Assembly (NCBI GenBank): GCA_964202895.1
Contig: CAXNJM010000001.1
Location: 124,001-188,000 of the forward strand
Length of the DNA stretch: 64,000 nt
Source of the DNA: JAJTDS01 sp964202895
Lineage (GTDB): Bacteria > Pseudomonadota > Alphaproteobacteria > Rickettsiales > UBA1997
Reading direction: 5' to 3'
Position 1 is the first letter of the stretch, and each line of letters begins with the position of its first letter. Below the pieces are notes generated by a model. The model worked only from the letters and a program-made list of their open reading frames with translations. It had not been told where the DNA came from and made no database searches. Positions 63,846 to 64,000 of the stretch are shown here, piece after piece. Position numbers and translations under genes: made by a program.

Positions 63846-64000
63846 ATGACAATAATAAAAGAAAAAATACTAGAAATACAATCTAAAAATTCTCCCGAAC
63901 AAGACAAATATAAACAAAAAATCGATTCTCTTGGCAGGTCTTATGCTACAGGGAAAAGAAAAAATGCGGTTGCTAAAGTCTGGATAAAAAAAGGCTCTGG
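63846..64000 (+). CDS. rpsI: 30S ribosomal protein S9 (3' truncated by window end)
   Basis: 51 codons and two bases are visible from the ATG at 63846 to the end. The N-terminal extension MTIIKEKILEIQSKN is followed by the S9 motif YATGKRKNAVAKVWIKKGSG, with its conserved basic core. Position after rplM is the universal arrangement. The long N-terminal extension compared with many S9 proteins is common in alphaproteobacteria. Confidence 0.97.
   Translation, partial: MTIIKEKILEIQSKNSPEQDKYKQKIDSLGRSYATGKRKNAVAKVWIKKGS

Noticed and set aside
1..64000. CRISPR arrays, tRNA or rRNA genes, insertion sequences, prophage
   Set aside because: I looked for regularly spaced repeats, cloverleaf tRNAs with a T-loop, and transposase or integrase motifs, and found none. 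The cloverleaf DNA at 9965 lacks tRNA features.

Overview
The window is strongly AT-rich, gene-dense bacterial chromosome. Gene content points to an alphaproteobacterium, most likely Rickettsiales-like or a relative. The clues are the HemJ-type protoporphyrinogen oxidase, the Fur protein without a CxxC zinc site, a RibBX-type RibB fusion with a decayed RibA half, the divergent purM / DUF2066 / PerM arrangement, and choline-kinase-like ThrB. The lineage is inferred from gene content only. I found no tRNA or rRNA gene, CRISPR array, transposase or integrase. Nearly every gene starts without a visible Shine-Dalgarno sequence; mreB is the clear exception.

Layout. 1-3.6 kb: the 3' part of a large surface protein with a degenerate M23 (LytM) domain and a C-terminal membrane anchor. 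3.9-9.8 kb: mreB, a decayed dnaK fragment, a hybrid histidine kinase and intact dnaK. 9.8-10.1 kb: an island of palindromic repeats. 10.1-15.3 kb (minus): DUF2066 protein, PerM-type permease, two paralogous lipoproteins, hemJ, aroB and holC. 15.4-20.4 kb: purM, a free-standing C-terminal piece of isoleucyl-tRNA synthetase, an ExbB-like channel protein, ispG, rpiB and trmB. 20.4-23 kb (minus): ribF and a Kef-type antiporter. 23.2-26.6 kb: thiS, hslV, tolB, fur and pal, closed by a strong terminator. 26.7-31.6 kb: a photo-oxidative stress and lipid cluster (FeS photolyase, FAD oxidase, DUF1365, cyclopropane-fatty-acid-synthase-like methyltransferase). 31.6-36.9 kb: panB, a broken thrB, two tandem glycosyltransferases, rfbD and rfbC. 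36.9-51.4 kb: polA, a hypothetical or remnant region, argD, folK, pcrA/uvrD, slt, two inositol-phosphatase-like genes, hemF and argH.

51.4-57.3 kb is an iron-uptake operon (tonB, exbB, exbD, ribBX, catecholate-type siderophore receptor, piuC) behind two good Fur boxes. The regulator Fur is encoded at 25.4 kb. 57.3-61 kb (minus) carries a small membrane protein, a UbiB-type kinase and the central part of isoleucyl-tRNA synthetase with an acetyltransferase domain inserted in it. 61.3-64 kb: ferredoxin/flavodoxin-NADP reductase, a YmdB-like phosphodiesterase, rplM and the start of rpsI.

The most unusual observation is isoleucyl-tRNA synthetase. Its KMSKS-containing centre (57334-59301) and its C-terminal region (16415-17248) are separate intact ORFs about 40 kb apart on opposite strands. 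The first ends and the second begins at adjoining points of the normal protein. The N-terminal part with the HIGH motif is not in the window. A complete RimJ/RimL-like GNAT domain is embedded in the central piece. Either this is a split, GNAT-fused synthetase, or it is an unusually well-preserved relic beside another ileS elsewhere.
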